The notes under the pieces are model-generated. The model was not told the DNA's origin, made no database searches, and saw only the letters and a program-made list of their open reading frames with translations. Below, piece by piece: positions 22,050-33,388 of a stretch of DNA of 64,000 nucleotides. The position numbers and the translations under genes were made by a program. Positions within the stretch are counted from its first letter, which is position 1. The number at the start of each line of letters is the position of its first letter. Source of the stretch: Topomyia yanbarensis (taxonomy: Eukaryota > Arthropoda > Insecta > Diptera > Culicidae); assembly GCF_030247195.1 (NCBI RefSeq), contig NC_080671.1:210522361-210586360 (forward strand), written 5' to 3'.

Positions 22050-22610
22050 ACTATACCAACATCGCAGGCTGATTTGATTCAATAGTTGTGCTTCACGGTT
22101 TTATGAGGACAAATAGCCAAAACTATATTTTTTGATACTGGAAAGTGCAGTTTAACTGATTTATATGCATATGTAAAAATATACATGTTGTGTTTTGTTT
22201 TTCCTTAGTTTTGTAGTTAGAAAAAAATCTACTACTATTACAACTATACCGACATGGCAGACCGGAATGGCCCAATAGTTGTAATACACGTTTTATGCGA
22301 AAAAATAGCTAAAACTATACCTTTTTATATCGGAAAGTACAGGTTAACTTAGTATTAAAATGCATATGTAAAAATATGCATGCTGGGTTTTGTTTTCACT
22401 TAGTTATATACTAGCTCTACTATTACAACTATACCGACACGGTAGGAGACCCAATAGTTGTAATACACGTTTTTATTCGAAAGAGTAGTCAAAACAATAC
22501 CGTTAGATATTTGAAAGTACAGTTTAACTTCTTATTAAAAAGTAAAAGTAAACATATGCACGATCGGTTTAGTTTTCACTTAGTTCTACCCATAGAAAAA
22601 AAAACTACTC
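22050..22610. repeat. Three tandem copies of a ~190-bp unit
   Basis: Each unit starts ACTATACCRACA (22050, 22243, about 22427), then CAATAGTTGTRNTWCACG, an AAAACTATA-like word, a GGAAAGT(A/G)CAG-like word and ATATGCATATGTAAA. Divergence between copies is obvious, so the array is old. Non-coding. Confidence 0.8.
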
Positions 22611-22789
22611 CTTCTAGCGAAATAGTTAGCGCGCTACTGTCGTATTGTAGTCCGCAAAGAAAAAGCATTTTAAGCAGATATTTGATATTATTACTGCATA
22701 AATTCTTGTAGTATTCTAAGTATTATTAGAAATATGAAATTTACAAACTGATATTTATGCCCTTACGTTATTTAAATGATCAAAAACAA

Positions 22790-23250
22790 TTAAACATCAT
22801 TTTCATGTGCGTTCTCATGTTAAAAAGTAAAAGAAATAATTTCCCTTTGAATTTCACATGAAAATACATTAAAAAGCATTTCATGTGGTGTTTCAAATTA
22901 AATTCAAATTCCACGTGAATACGACATTTATCCATTGAATGTTCATTGCCATGCTATTGAGTCGTATAGCATGAATTTTCCACATGACTTTCGCATGAAA
23001 AACATGTAGTGCATTTCTACATGTAAAACAGTTGATTTCACAAATTCTTCTGCCAATGAAATCTATAAGTAAAAAAAAGTGATATTCACGTGTAATTCAT
23101 TTGAAAATGTTAGTCAATGGTATTTCTTATGATGTTGATGTGCTTTTCACACCATGTTCGCATGAATTTCATTTGAGAACCATATTTCCCACACTCGAAT
23201 GGATATTCAATTGGCAACCGTGTGCATTTCATGTGTTTATGTATTGAAAT
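22790..23250. repeat. Block dense in TTCAYRTGAA palindromic words
   Basis: At least ten variants of TTCATGTG/TTCACATG/TTCACGTG/GCATGAA in both orientations occur within 460 bp, spaced irregularly. It could be the subterminal part of a MITE. No frame of interest. Confidence 0.55.
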
Positions 23251-23758
23251 AATTCAATAGATTCCCTTTGAAAAAAGCGTTCGGATTTTGTGGAGAAGAA
23301 CCCCATAGAAAATTTGACAGTTGTGAAGTTTCCCAGTCGACCGACTAAATCGGTTGCTTCGAGGTCGACCGATTAGATAGCCGACTAAGTTCGGTTTCGT
23401 TGGTAAACAACATCCGTCGGCATATTAATCACCAGATTTAAGCTGTGTAAATCTGGTTCCAGTTTTATATTACAAAGTATTGTCGCGCTTATAATAAAAT
23501 CTCACATTGCGCGTGTCTGAAAGTCGCATCTAATATAGCCACAGTTGCTCCGCCACCTGATTTCACTGGAGCCACTAGAAAATTAGACAGTCTAACATAC
23601 GCGAACTATAGGAGTTGTTCGCGATAGCGAAGATTTGCTTCAACCAGAATGTTCTCCGACCAGAACATTCTCTGACCAGCCCGACACACCGCTCAGCGAA
23701 ACATCTCGAACCCAGCAAACTGCGCAATTTGCTAGCGACGCCACGAACGAGGGAGAAA

Positions 23759-23932
23759 AGCGGGCCTTACACGTTCAATATTTTTGTCAATACCAGACAG
23801 TATTGACAAAAGTATTGTACGTGTAATCGAAAAAACTTGTATTGACGATGTGGATTTCAAATGGGATTGAAATATTGTAACAATATCGTCAATACGCGTA
23901 TTGACAAAAATATTGAACGTGTAAGGGCCGCT
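23759..23932. mobile_element. 174-bp MITE inserted in the BEL-2 5' LTR
   Basis: The ends AGCGGGCCTTACACGTTCAA and, inverted, AGCGGCCCTTACACGTTCAA form 35-bp arms. It is flanked by AAA (23756-23758 and 23933-23935). The 3' LTR (about 29880) keeps the uninterrupted site GAGAAAGAAAAAGG, giving element limits and a 3-bp duplication directly. Confidence 0.92.
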
Positions 23933-24056
23933 AAAGAAAAAGGATGCGCACGCGCCAACATGCCGCAGCACGCCACACATCGATGACGCCATCCTGAGCG
24001 TTGATTGGTGGGCCAATCAGCGTCAGCCATTCAGTTCGCCGAAGCAGCAGTTCAGG

Positions 24057-24095
24057 TATAAATACAAGCGTCCTGTTCTCAATGATTCATTCAGT
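24057..24095 (+). promoter_or_regulatory. TATA box and initiator of BEL-2 LTR
   Basis: TATAAATA at 24057-24064 is followed about 28 bp later by ATTCAGTTT (TCAGT at 24091-24095), an arthropod initiator match. The same pair is in the 3' LTR at about 30006-30043. Transcription would start near 24092. Confidence 0.65.
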
Positions 24096-24412
24096 TTCCA
24101 ACCTTTGTAAAGAAAAGTGTAAATGTAAGTGAAAGTAATAAAATAGTGTAAAAGTCACAAACTGTTCATTGGACTAGTTGGATCCCGAACGTTCCTGTTC
24201 CGCCTGGTTTTGTCTCCATCAAGCTAGAATTCTCTCGTCGCATTGTGGAAGCGGCGCCAGGGGAATTTACCCAGTATTGAAAGTTTGGAATCTCTCGTCG
24301 TATAAGGAAGCGGCGCCAGGGGAATTCATCGATGTGAAGTGCCAACTGGCCGTTCCCGTTGCACCCTAATATGTCTTCAACCCTTATGTTGGTAGCGACA
24401 CCAACATAATTA

Positions 24413-24430
24413 TGGTCCTTCGAGCCGGAT
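24413..24430 (+). other. Primer binding site, perfect tRNA-Tyr match
   Basis: TGGTCCTTCGAGCCGGAT lies 6 nt after the 5' LTR. Its complement ends GGCTCGAAGGACCA, which from memory equals the insect tRNA-Tyr 3' end including CCA. Confidence 0.78.
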
Positions 24431-24677
24431 GGAACGCGTGAAAATTATACTCAGTGTAGTAAGAAGAAATATCCCACTGCAAGTGATTTGTGAATGATAA
24501 AAAAGTGAACTGGACAGAAAACCTTTAAACAAGAAACAGTGACATTTACCTAGTGAAGAATTATTCTCTAGAAAAGGTGTGCTATTGTTGGTGACTCTCA
24601 AGTTGTGTTCCGCTTCCTGTAGCAACATTCCATTCCCGATGCCACTAGCTCACACCCCAGACAAGAAGCCAACCACC

Positions 24678-26826
24678 ATGGAAGACGCGAAGCCCCTCAT
24701 CCATCAACGTGGCCAAGTGAGAGCAAAGGTCACCGCCATCATAAGGCAAATTGAAAAAGCAGAACGAGATGCTTCTCAGGTGAGTCTCCCATTGCTGAGA
24801 GTTTATTCCAGAAAACTTGATGCACATTATGATGAATTTAACGCGCTCCATAAAGAGATTTTAAGCGTGATTCCATTTGGTAAAATTGATGATCAAGACG
24901 AAAAATTGAATGAATTTGAAAACATCCACACTGAAGCTATGGTACGTGTGGAATACTTAATTGAATCCCTATCAAAGCCTTCTCCCAATGCAGTTGTGCC
25001 AATCCCTTCTACCAGTTCCGGTCTCCCAGCACAAGTAATTGTTCAACAGCAACCTCTTAAAGCTCCCATTCCTACATTTGATGGTAAATACGAAAACTGG
25101 CCTCGTTTCAAAGCATTGTTTACAGACATCATCGGTCGTTGCACAGATTCCGATGCAATCAAGTTGCATCACCTTGAAAAGGCATTAGTTGGTGCAGCTG
25201 CTGGCATTATCGATTCAAAAACTTTAGTTGAAAATAATTATAATCATGCATGGGAGATTCTGGTAGAACGGTTTGAAAACAAACGTGTGATTATCGATAC
25301 GCACATTTCTGGGCTTTTAAAAATGAAGAAAATTAATAAAGAGTCTCACAGTGAGTTGCGTGATCTGGTTGATAATTGTACTCGCCACATAGAAGGTTTG
25401 AAGTTTTTAGATCAACCAGTTGATGGTACAGTTGCTCTGTTTATATGTAAATTGTTAACCCTGTCCCTTGATCCAATCACTCGTAAGCATTGGGAAAGAA
25501 CATTGGAACATGGTGAACTTCCTGATTTAGAAAAAAACGTTGAAGTTTCTTAAAGATCAATGCCGTGTTCTCGAACGTTGTGAGTCTGATCTGCCTCCTC
25601 TCATGAAACAATCACAAGGTAAACCCCCTCAAGCGTCCCCTAAGCCTGCTAGTGTGAAAATACACGCGGCAACCTACGAATCCAAGGCTGATTCCTGCCA
25701 GTTATGTGGGCAAAGCCATCTTAATTACCAGTGTCCAGAGTTTCGAAAAATGTCTATACCCGAACGATTAGCCAAAGTACGAGATGCTAGAGTATGCTTT
25801 AATTGTCTCCGCCGTGGACATCGTTCCGCTGATTGTCCCTCCAAAAGTGTTTGCAACAACTGCAAAAAACGTCACCATACCCTTTTACACAATGAAGCTA
25901 CAGCCCCTTCACCCACATCATACAGTCCACCCTCTAAAGCAGAAAGTATACCAATGAAATTACCCGCCAAACCAGTAGAACAGAACAATCCAGTTGAAGT
26001 GCCTCAACCCCAAACTGCTACCGTCTCCTCATCATGCTCCATCAATGGCCAAAAAACGTCCTTACCAAATGTCTTATTACTTACAGCTGCATTACATTTG
26101 ATTGATAAGCATGGTCAACCAATCCCTTGTCGTGCCTTTTTAGATTGCGGTGCTCAAACGAATCTTCTGTCCCTTGCCATGTAGCAAAAACTAGGTCTTG
26201 AAGGTAGTCCCGTAAACGTTGATATCGTAGGAGTGAGCAACGTCCGTACCAAAACTAACTGCCTTGTTTCGGTTGAACTCCATTCTTTGTACAATGATTT
26301 TAAAACCAATATGAAGTGTTTGGTTGTCCCTAAGATCACGAATCCTATACCTTGTAAACCCATTGACGTATCAAAATGGAACATTCCCCCAAGCTTGCAT
26401 TTGGCTGATCCTCAATTCCATACCCCGGCTGATGTAGATTTACTGATTGGTCTAGGCCACTTCTTCGCGCTAATGAAAACTGGTCATTTCATTATTGGTA
26501 AAAATTTACCTGAGCTCCGTGAAACCGAATTTGGTTGGGTCGTTTCCGGTGAAATCCGTGATGAAGCGGCAGTCTTCATCAATGTGCTGCAGATAAATGT
26601 AGTAACTTTGGAATCTTTGAATGAAATGATCAAACGGTTTTGGGAAATCGAAGAAGTGGAAGACAACTCCTCATTACTACCTATTGACGATAATTGCCCA
26701 ACATCGAAGAACAAGAGTGCGAAGAAACGTTCCGTCGCACCCATCAACGCGATACCTCTGGACGATATATGGTGGATCTCCCTTTTCGTGAAAATGTCTC
26801 ACAACTTGAGGATAATCGATCAGTAG
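24678..26826 (+). pseudogene. BEL-2 gag and protease, broken
   Basis: ACCATGG at 24678 is the best start; an in-frame ATG at 24639 is possible. The first frame, open to 25553, is Gag (DUF1759-like, with PIPTFDGKYENWPRFKALF). A frameshift near 25540-25553 leads to the next frame, with knuckles CQLCGQSHLNYQC and CFNCLRRGHRSADC and the protease motif LDCGAQTN (Cys where BEL-1 has Ser). That frame has a stop at 26182-26184 and then continues in frame to 26826. The lesions preclude one polyprotein. Confidence 0.88.
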
Positions 26827-28367
26827 CCCTTCGGCACTTTATGTTTCTTGAAAGGCGTCTCCAACGAAACCCCGAGTTACACCTCCAATATGCTAATTTT
26901 ATACAAGAATATATAATGCTTGGTCATTGTATAGAAATTCAAGAAAGGAATGATACACCCGGCATGTTGAAAAATTACATGTTTCATCATGCTGTCCTCC
27001 GTCCTGCTAGTTCGAACACAAAACTAAGAGTTGTTTTTGATGCTTCGGCTAAGTATCCCCCTTTTCTAAATCGTTGAACGATGTTTTGCAAGTCGGAGCT
27101 CCTGTACAAAGTGATTTGTTAACAATAATGTTAATGTTGCTTACATTTCCGTCATTTTCCCTACGTGTTCACAGCTGATATAACTAAAATGTACAGACAA
27201 GTTCGTGTCAGTCCTAAGCACACACCGGTTCAGCGCATTTTTTGGCGCTCCCATCCAAACGATACCCTCCGTGTTTTAGAATTGCAAACCGTGACGTATG
27301 GTACGGCCGCAGCGCCGTTTCTTGCCACTAGATCATTAGTACAGCTTTGCGAAGATGAAGGTGATAAGTTCCCTTTGGCTAAGCGCATTATCCTTGAAGA
27401 TTGCTATGTGGATGATGTATTGTCCGGTGCTGACTCGATCGAAGAAGCTGTTGAGTGTCAACGTCAACTCCGATCAATGCTCGATAGAGGAGGTTTTCCC
27501 ATACACAAGTGGTGCTCAAATCATGAAGCGATTCTCCAAGATATACCAGAGTCTGAACGTGAAAGGTTAGTGAATCTTGATCAACTATCTACTAACCAGG
27601 TAATTAAAACCCTCGGGCTCATCTGGGATCCAACCGAAGACGAGTTTCTGTTTGCCACAGATTCACTGTCCTATGATGATAAACCCATAACCAAAAGACT
27701 AGTATTCTCTATCGTTGCGAAATTATTCGATTTATTAGGACTCTTGTCCCCAACCATTGTAGTAGCAAAACAATTGATGCAAAAAACTTGGATCGCCAAG
27801 ATTGACTGGGATACGCCTTTAGAAGGAAACATTCTTAACGAGTGGCAACAGTTTTATTCATCCCTACAACAAGTTAACGAAATAAAAATTCCAAGACCAG
27901 CTGTCTCCTCGTATTGTGATGTTTATGAGTTGCATGGGTTTGCTGATGCATCAGCAATTGCATACGGCGCCTGTCTTTATATCCGTAGTACCAATTCTCA
28001 TGAAATCGTCATAGTACGTCTACTTTGCGCCAAATCGAAGATAGCCCCCATTAAAGAAATGACGATTCCTCGCAAGGAGCTATGTGCTGCCTTATTGCTA
28101 ACCCGCTTGGTTCGTAAAGTAATCCCTGCTCTCCGAATGAATTTCGCGATTGTTCGGCTATGGTCGGACAGCCAGATTGTTCTAGCTTGGCTGAAAAAAC
28201 CCTTAGGAATGCTAAAATCGTTTAACCAAACAAGAGTACGAGAAATTACTAAAGATGGTGCGAACTTCCCTTGGTCTTATGTACGTTCGAAAGATAATCC
28301 TGCGGATGTAGTATCCCGCGGGCAGCTACCCGCATTATTGAAATCTAACGAGTCTAATCTGATCTAA
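26694..28367 (+). pseudogene. BEL-2 reverse transcriptase and RNase H, broken
   Basis: The frame shifts again near 26700. The N-terminal RT part is open to 27077, then two further shifts occur around 27060-27165, where SLNDVLQVGAP is found in another frame. The 27165-28367 frame carries the catalytic D (TADITKMYRQV), YVDD with VLSGAD, and RNase H (HGFADASAIAYGACLYIR; later WSDSQIV). It ends by frameshift at 28367 after the conserved NPADVVSRG. Confidence 0.9.
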
Positions 28368-28414
28368 AGCCGGTTTCAGTTCTTGTGATGTCCCTGTTTA
28401 ATACCTTCCGCTTT

Positions 28415-29946
28415 TCAAAAAATATAGTTCATTCCGAAAGCTGCAACGTATTCTTGCCTATGTACAACGTTTTATCCGTAATTGTCGAATTAAATCTCCC
28501 GCTGGTCGTACCTTATGTAAATTCCCCACTGTCGCAGAGCTTAGAAATTCACTACACACAATAGTGATTGTCATACAGCAGAGTGTTTTGCTCGACGATA
28601 TCGTCCGCCTGAAGGAGAAAGAGCCATGCAAGCGAATAGGCATGATTGGTCCAGTCCTGCAAGATAATGCACTGCGTGTAGGTGGAAGACTTCAAAACTC
28701 TCGCCTGCCGTTAGCAGCAAAACATCAACATATTCTCCCTAAACACCCGATTACAGACCTCATAATTCGAGCATACCACGAAGAGCATTTGCATGTCGGT
28801 CCATCTGCTCTTTTATCAGCTCTGCGCCAACGGTTCTGGTTGCTTGGCTCCAGGTCCGCAGTAAGAAAAATTACACGAAGTTGTGTTCGATGTTTCCGTG
28901 TCAAACCAAAGAGCGTTCAACGGTTTGTCAGTCGTCGTGGTTTAGTCCGCGAGCTGCATTCTGATAATGCAACAAATTTCCATGGATCAAAAAATGAGCT
29001 ACACGAACTTTTCCGTCTATTCCACAATAGCGTTGCTGTGAATCACATCGAATCTTTTTGTAATAGCAAGGAAATCTCTTGGTCCTTTATACCACCTGAT
29101 GCCCCTGAATTTGGTGGCTTATGGGAAGCCGCCGTCAAAAGCATGAAATACCACCTCAAACGCATTATCAAACAAACTAACTTAACATTCGAAGAATTTG
29201 CTACCTTATTGTCTCAAATAGAAGCTATCTTGAATTCCCGCCCGCTGTTCTCTCATTCCGATGACCCAACCGAATCTGAAGTAATTACTCCATCACACTA
29301 CCTCATAGGACGCCCACTTACTGCCATTCCAGAACCTTCCTATGAAAGTATAACTATGAATCGGCTTTCCAGATGGCAGCATTTACAACAAATGCGTGAA
29401 CATTTTTGGAAGTCTTGGTCCCGTGATTATCTTGTAAGTTTACAGCCAAGAGGAAAGAATTATCGTCTCCTTCCAAATGTATCTCCTGGTATGATAGTTC
29501 TGGTAGAAGATAAAAATATGCCTCCCCAAAACTGGAAATTGGGACGAATCGTTAACGTGTACCCTGGTGATGATAATCTGGTCCGTACAGTTGATGTTAA
29601 AGTGGGAGACGTAGTATTCCGTCGTCCAGTCACTAAACTGTCATTACTACCTATTGACGATAATGAGCATTTAATTAATCGTTCCAAACTAGTATCTCAA
29701 GATAGTTCTTCCGAATCAACCCGCAACCCTGCCGGGGAGGATGTTCGCGATAGCGAAGATTTGCTTCAACCAGAATGTTCTCCGACCAGAACATTCTCTG
29801 ACCAGCCCGACACACCGCTCAGCGAAACATCTCGAACCCAGCAAACTGCGCAATTTGCTAGCGACGCCACGAACGAGGGAGAAAGAAAAAGGATGCGCAC
29901 GCGCCAACATGCCGCAGCACGCCACACATCGATGACGCCATCCTGA
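28415..29946 (+). pseudogene. BEL-2 integrase with internal deletion
   Basis: After a frameshift near 28420-28430 the frame is open to 29946. The zinc motif is present (H near 28770, CVRCF near 28882). Next to it the expected core start is missing: compared with BEL-1, about 72 residues including the first catalytic Asp are gone between KPKSVQRF and VSRRG. The deletion is in frame and has a short RF/CGGTTTGT-like homology at its edge. The second Asp (HSDNATNF) and the Glu (FGGLWEAAV) remain. The frame runs about 68 codons into the 3' LTR. Confidence 0.88.
29734..29741 (+). other. Polypurine tract of BEL-2
   Basis: GGGGAGGA abuts the TG of the 3' LTR. Because the integrase frame is still open, this tract is also read as coding sequence. 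Confidence 0.6.
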
Positions 29947-30355
29947 GCGTTGATTGGTGGGCCAATCAGCGTCAGCCATTCAGTTCGCCGAAGCAGCAGT
30001 TCAGGTATAAATACAAGCGTCCTGTTCTCAATGATTCATTCAGTTTCCAACCTTTGTAAAGAAAAGTGTAAATGTAAGTGAAAGTAATAAAATAGTGTAA
30101 AAGTCACAAACTGTTCATTGGACTAGTTGGATCCCGAACGTTTCTGTTCCGCCTGGTTTTGTCTCCATCCAGCTAGAATTCTCTCGTCGCATTGTGGAAG
30201 CGGCGCCAGGGGAATTTACCCAGTATTGAAAGTTTGGATTCTCTCGTCGTATAAGGAAGCGGCGCCAGGGGAATTCATCGATGTGAAGTGCCAACTGGCC
30301 GTTCCCGTTGCACCCTAATATGTCTTCAACCCTTATGTTGGTAGCGACACCAACA
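29742..30355 (+). repeat. 3' LTR of BEL-2
   Basis: 614 bp without the MITE. It differs from the 5' LTR at about three bases (near 30142, 30170 and 30239) and is followed by the GGAGT target duplication. Confidence 0.92.
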
Positions 30356-30780
30356 GGAGTTATAAGCAGTCTCTATTGCAAATGACGGTTGTCACGCCTA
30401 TCTGAATTGAGCTTTCGTATAATCGCATATGGAGCGATTTTCCAGCAAGGCACAATAATCGACCGATTTAGTAGGTTAAAATAGACCGATTTCAACAGAT
30501 TTCGTCGGTCATATTTAATCGGTTGTCGCGTCGGTAGACTCCCATGTTAAACTCCCATAAGAGTCAGTGCAAGTCTATTTCAATCTACTAAATCGGTCGA
30601 TTACTTGGTAGTTTAAAACTGGATCCAGATTTACACAGATTAAATCTGGTGATTAATATGCCGACGGATGTTGTTTACTGACGAAACCCAACTTAGTCGG
30701 TTAACTAATCGGTCGACCTCGAAGTACCCGATTTAGTCGGTCGACTGGGAAATTTCACAACTGTCAAATTTTCTATGGGG

Positions 30781-31252
30781 AATTAGGGTAACCAACCAAT
30801 TTTGGACCCCTAGAGGAAGTAAAATTACGTGAACGTCAAAAAATATTTGCTTGCCTATGTTTTTAATGCAATACATGCACGAGTCTGCTCCAAAATTACT
30901 GTTCTTGAAAGAAAATTGTCAATGGATGTTTTATGCATTGACATAAAATCGAAAATGACATTTCTTCAGAGCATGAATTTTTCACATTTCGGACCCTTCC
31001 ACACTAATTTGGACAGTGTTCCAAGCATATTTTGGACACACTGAATGTGACTGAATATATTTTAGAAACAGTGAAGTTTTTTCTACTAAGCTGACTCGTT
31101 CTCTTTGCAGTATATTTAATGCATGAAAGAAGAACATAAGCAAACACGCAGAAAAATGTATTGTAGATATGACAATATTCTGGTTCAAACTCAATAATAA
31201 TTATTATTATCTCAGGGCTAATAATATTCAATTCATAATATTATTATTTATA
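30781..31252. other. Unassigned AT-rich DNA
   Basis: No gene. An ATTATTATTATC-like simple stretch lies near 31196-31210 and again around 31240. Short open frames on both strands have no recognised content. Confidence 0.4.
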
Positions 31253-33388
31253 CAATAAATTCTGGTTTTGACGTTTCTGGGGGGGGAAGGGGAGGAGTTG
31301 CTTCTCTAATCTTCCGGTCATCACATCGCATGCTTTGGTATTCTTAATATGTATAACAAACATGAAGATGTGACACAAGGTGCCAAGAGCGCACTAAAAT
31401 CCTGTCAATCCTATTTTTCATTGGATTGTCTGCTCTAAATATATCACCAGGGGACCATTCATAAATGATGTTGGATATTGACAATAGGGGAAGAGCGTCA
31501 CGTAACGAGATAAAAAAACTAAAAATGAATTTTAGACGTATCAGCGGATCAGGGATAAAAAAAGGTACAACATTGTTTATGAATGGCCCCCAAACAAAGA
31601 ATATTCCATAACGAATATCACGCAACATCGGTGACAGAGCATTGGGATCAAGGCCAAGTCCCCCCTGGGTCGTGCAAAACTGAGAAGCAACATCAATTTA
31701 GGCACAGATAGCAGACGTCCATTTATTTTCATTTTGTTTTGTTTTGTCTTTTTATTTGTTTCTCCTGCTACGATGTGTGAGGGAGAACCGGACGGCCAAG
31801 GAAACGGAAAGCCAGTGGCCCAAACAGATCAGGAACAGGAGGGAGGACTGCGAACAGGGAAACCGACAACAGAGGAGAAATCGTTTATTTATTTATTATA
31901 GCTACGATACTAATCACAATTGTTTTGCTTTTCTTGTTTCGTTTCAGCAAACCAAAAACTATACGGACTAGCCCATACGAACAGTTAGGCTTTGTAGGTT
32001 CTCATCTTGAGAAATGACAATGACACTGTACGAGATGGCGCTGGGCCTGTGGCCTTCGACTGGCATGGTCCATTCTCATTGATTCGGAAGTCTTCTTGGC
32101 TGGTTGGTAGATATGTGCTCCTACTTGCAAGTTGATCAATTCACTTGGGTGGGGGACATGTGGATCCTACTAGTTGTCGACTCTTTTGATCGTGAGTATG
32201 AGGCTAGTTCAGGAAAGGAGTGCAGGACTGGCACCTAAGAGATAGTTAATTATTCAGGACTTGTTCTTATGATTACTAAACTCGACCAAGCACACCGGCT
32301 CTCAGAAATGATAAGCAACCCTTTCGGGTCGGTGTGGTCTATTCGAGTCGAACCAGGCGGACATTCGGTTCGAGCAAACTTTATGGTTAATAGTGGATAA
32401 ATATTTATTACGCCTTTATTGGCAGAGATTCTTTTTGCGAAATCCTAAAATACCTTCACTGGTATAGCTACTCAGGATAATAATAATAGAAAATTAAGGA
32501 TTTGCCCGGTCCATAATGTAATGAATATGTATATTGACTAGAACAGGGATAATCGAGTTATGTTATAAGATAGAGAAGAACAGCACAGTTGAAGGAAAAG
32601 TATTCGCGAGTAAGGACTAATACTGCTAGTATGTTTACCGTTTCAATTAATAGTCGATTGATCTGCTTCGGACCTAGGAGACAAAAAGGAGATTAGGAAG
32701 AGATAGAAGCGGATTCAATGCAAAATTTGCCAATATGACGTTGACCCCAAGGCGATGGTAGGATTATTTTCCATAGGATGACAGACTAGATGACACGACG
32801 TTACACGCTCTGAACTTGCGCCAAATAGTTTGTATGTATGTATGAAATTCGCGGACATCACGGCTGACTGCGATCTCTAATTTACTTAACAGTCGATTGA
32901 TCCGCTTCTGACCTAGGGGACCCATGAGGAGATCAGGAAGAAAATAGAAGCGGAATCAATGCGAAGTTTTAATTGCATCACTGACGACTTAGCACGCGTT
33001 GTTAGGAGCAGGATACATTGGACCAGACAAAATAGAGAACTTGACGTTACGTTAAGCTGCAATCCCATCTGCCCGATAAAAAAAAAAAAAAACTGATCAC
33101 AATTATTTTGCTTTTCTTGTCTCGTTTCAGCAAACCAAAATCTCTTTACTATCTCTTCATTTTCTGTCTCCAACTATCCTCTATGTAATGTATCTGAAAC
33201 TTGTGGGACTGGTTAACAGCCGGCGCCTACTTGTGGAAGAAACTGGTGTGCTATACGGACTAGCACATACGAACAGTTAGGCTTTGTAGGTCCTCATCTT
33301 GACAGAGTCTAGATGGGCGGATGAACGTCTGCCAGGGTGTGGGCTGAGAAATGACAATAACAATAAATTCTGGTTTTGACGTTTCTAT
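31253..33388. repeat. 2.1-kb region between 26-bp direct repeats, with internal duplications
   Basis: CAATAAATTCTGGTTTTGAC plus GTTTCT occurs at 31253-31280 and 33360-33388. Inside, TACGGACTAGC.CATACGAACAG with GTTAGGCTTTGTAGG occurs at about 31959 and 33254; AATCACAATT.TTTTGCTTTTC with TCGTTTCAGCAAACC at about 31910 and 33095; and a GTCGATTGATC-GCTTC-GACCTAGG block at about 32650 and 32890. A G-run (31281-31288) follows the first direct repeat. A 42-codon frame from 31773 is hydrophilic and unrecognised. Probably a decayed mobile element, but I cannot name the class. Confidence 0.5.

Larger units (their letters stand above)
23616..24406 (+). repeat. 5' LTR of BEL-2
   Basis: 791 bp including the inserted MITE, 614 bp without it. 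It contains a TATA box and initiator (see 24057-24095) and an AATAAA at about 24138-24143. The two CTCTCGTCG...GGAAGCGGCGCCAGGGGAAT repeats near 24232 and 24292 are part of the LTR. Confidence 0.92.
23616..30355 (+). mobile_element. Defective BEL/Pao LTR retrotransposon (BEL-2)
   Basis: LTRs at 23616-24406 and 29742-30355 start TGTTCGCG and end CCAACA, with target duplication GGAGT (23611-23615 and 30356-30360). The LTRs differ by a 177-bp insertion in the 5' copy (a MITE plus its duplication) and about three substitutions. The order gag, protease, RT, RNase H, integrase is preserved, but there are several frameshifts, a premature stop and a ~72-codon integrase deletion. It must have moved using proteins from another copy, or decayed after insertion. 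Confidence 0.93.
23302..30780. mobile_element. Inverted-repeat element split by BEL-2
   Basis: The left end CCCCATAGAAAATTTGACAG is inverted exactly at 30761-30780, and both arms continue for ~175 bp (CCGACTAAATCGG, AACAACATCCGTCGGCATAT, CACCAGATTTAA). Removing BEL-2 and one target duplication leaves about 730 bp with no transposase frame. A lone arm fragment of the same family lies at 45687-45744. Confidence 0.85.

Noticed and set aside
22050..23250. CRISPR-like array
   Set aside because: Units are long, diverged, without spacers of equal size, and the genome is clearly eukaryotic.
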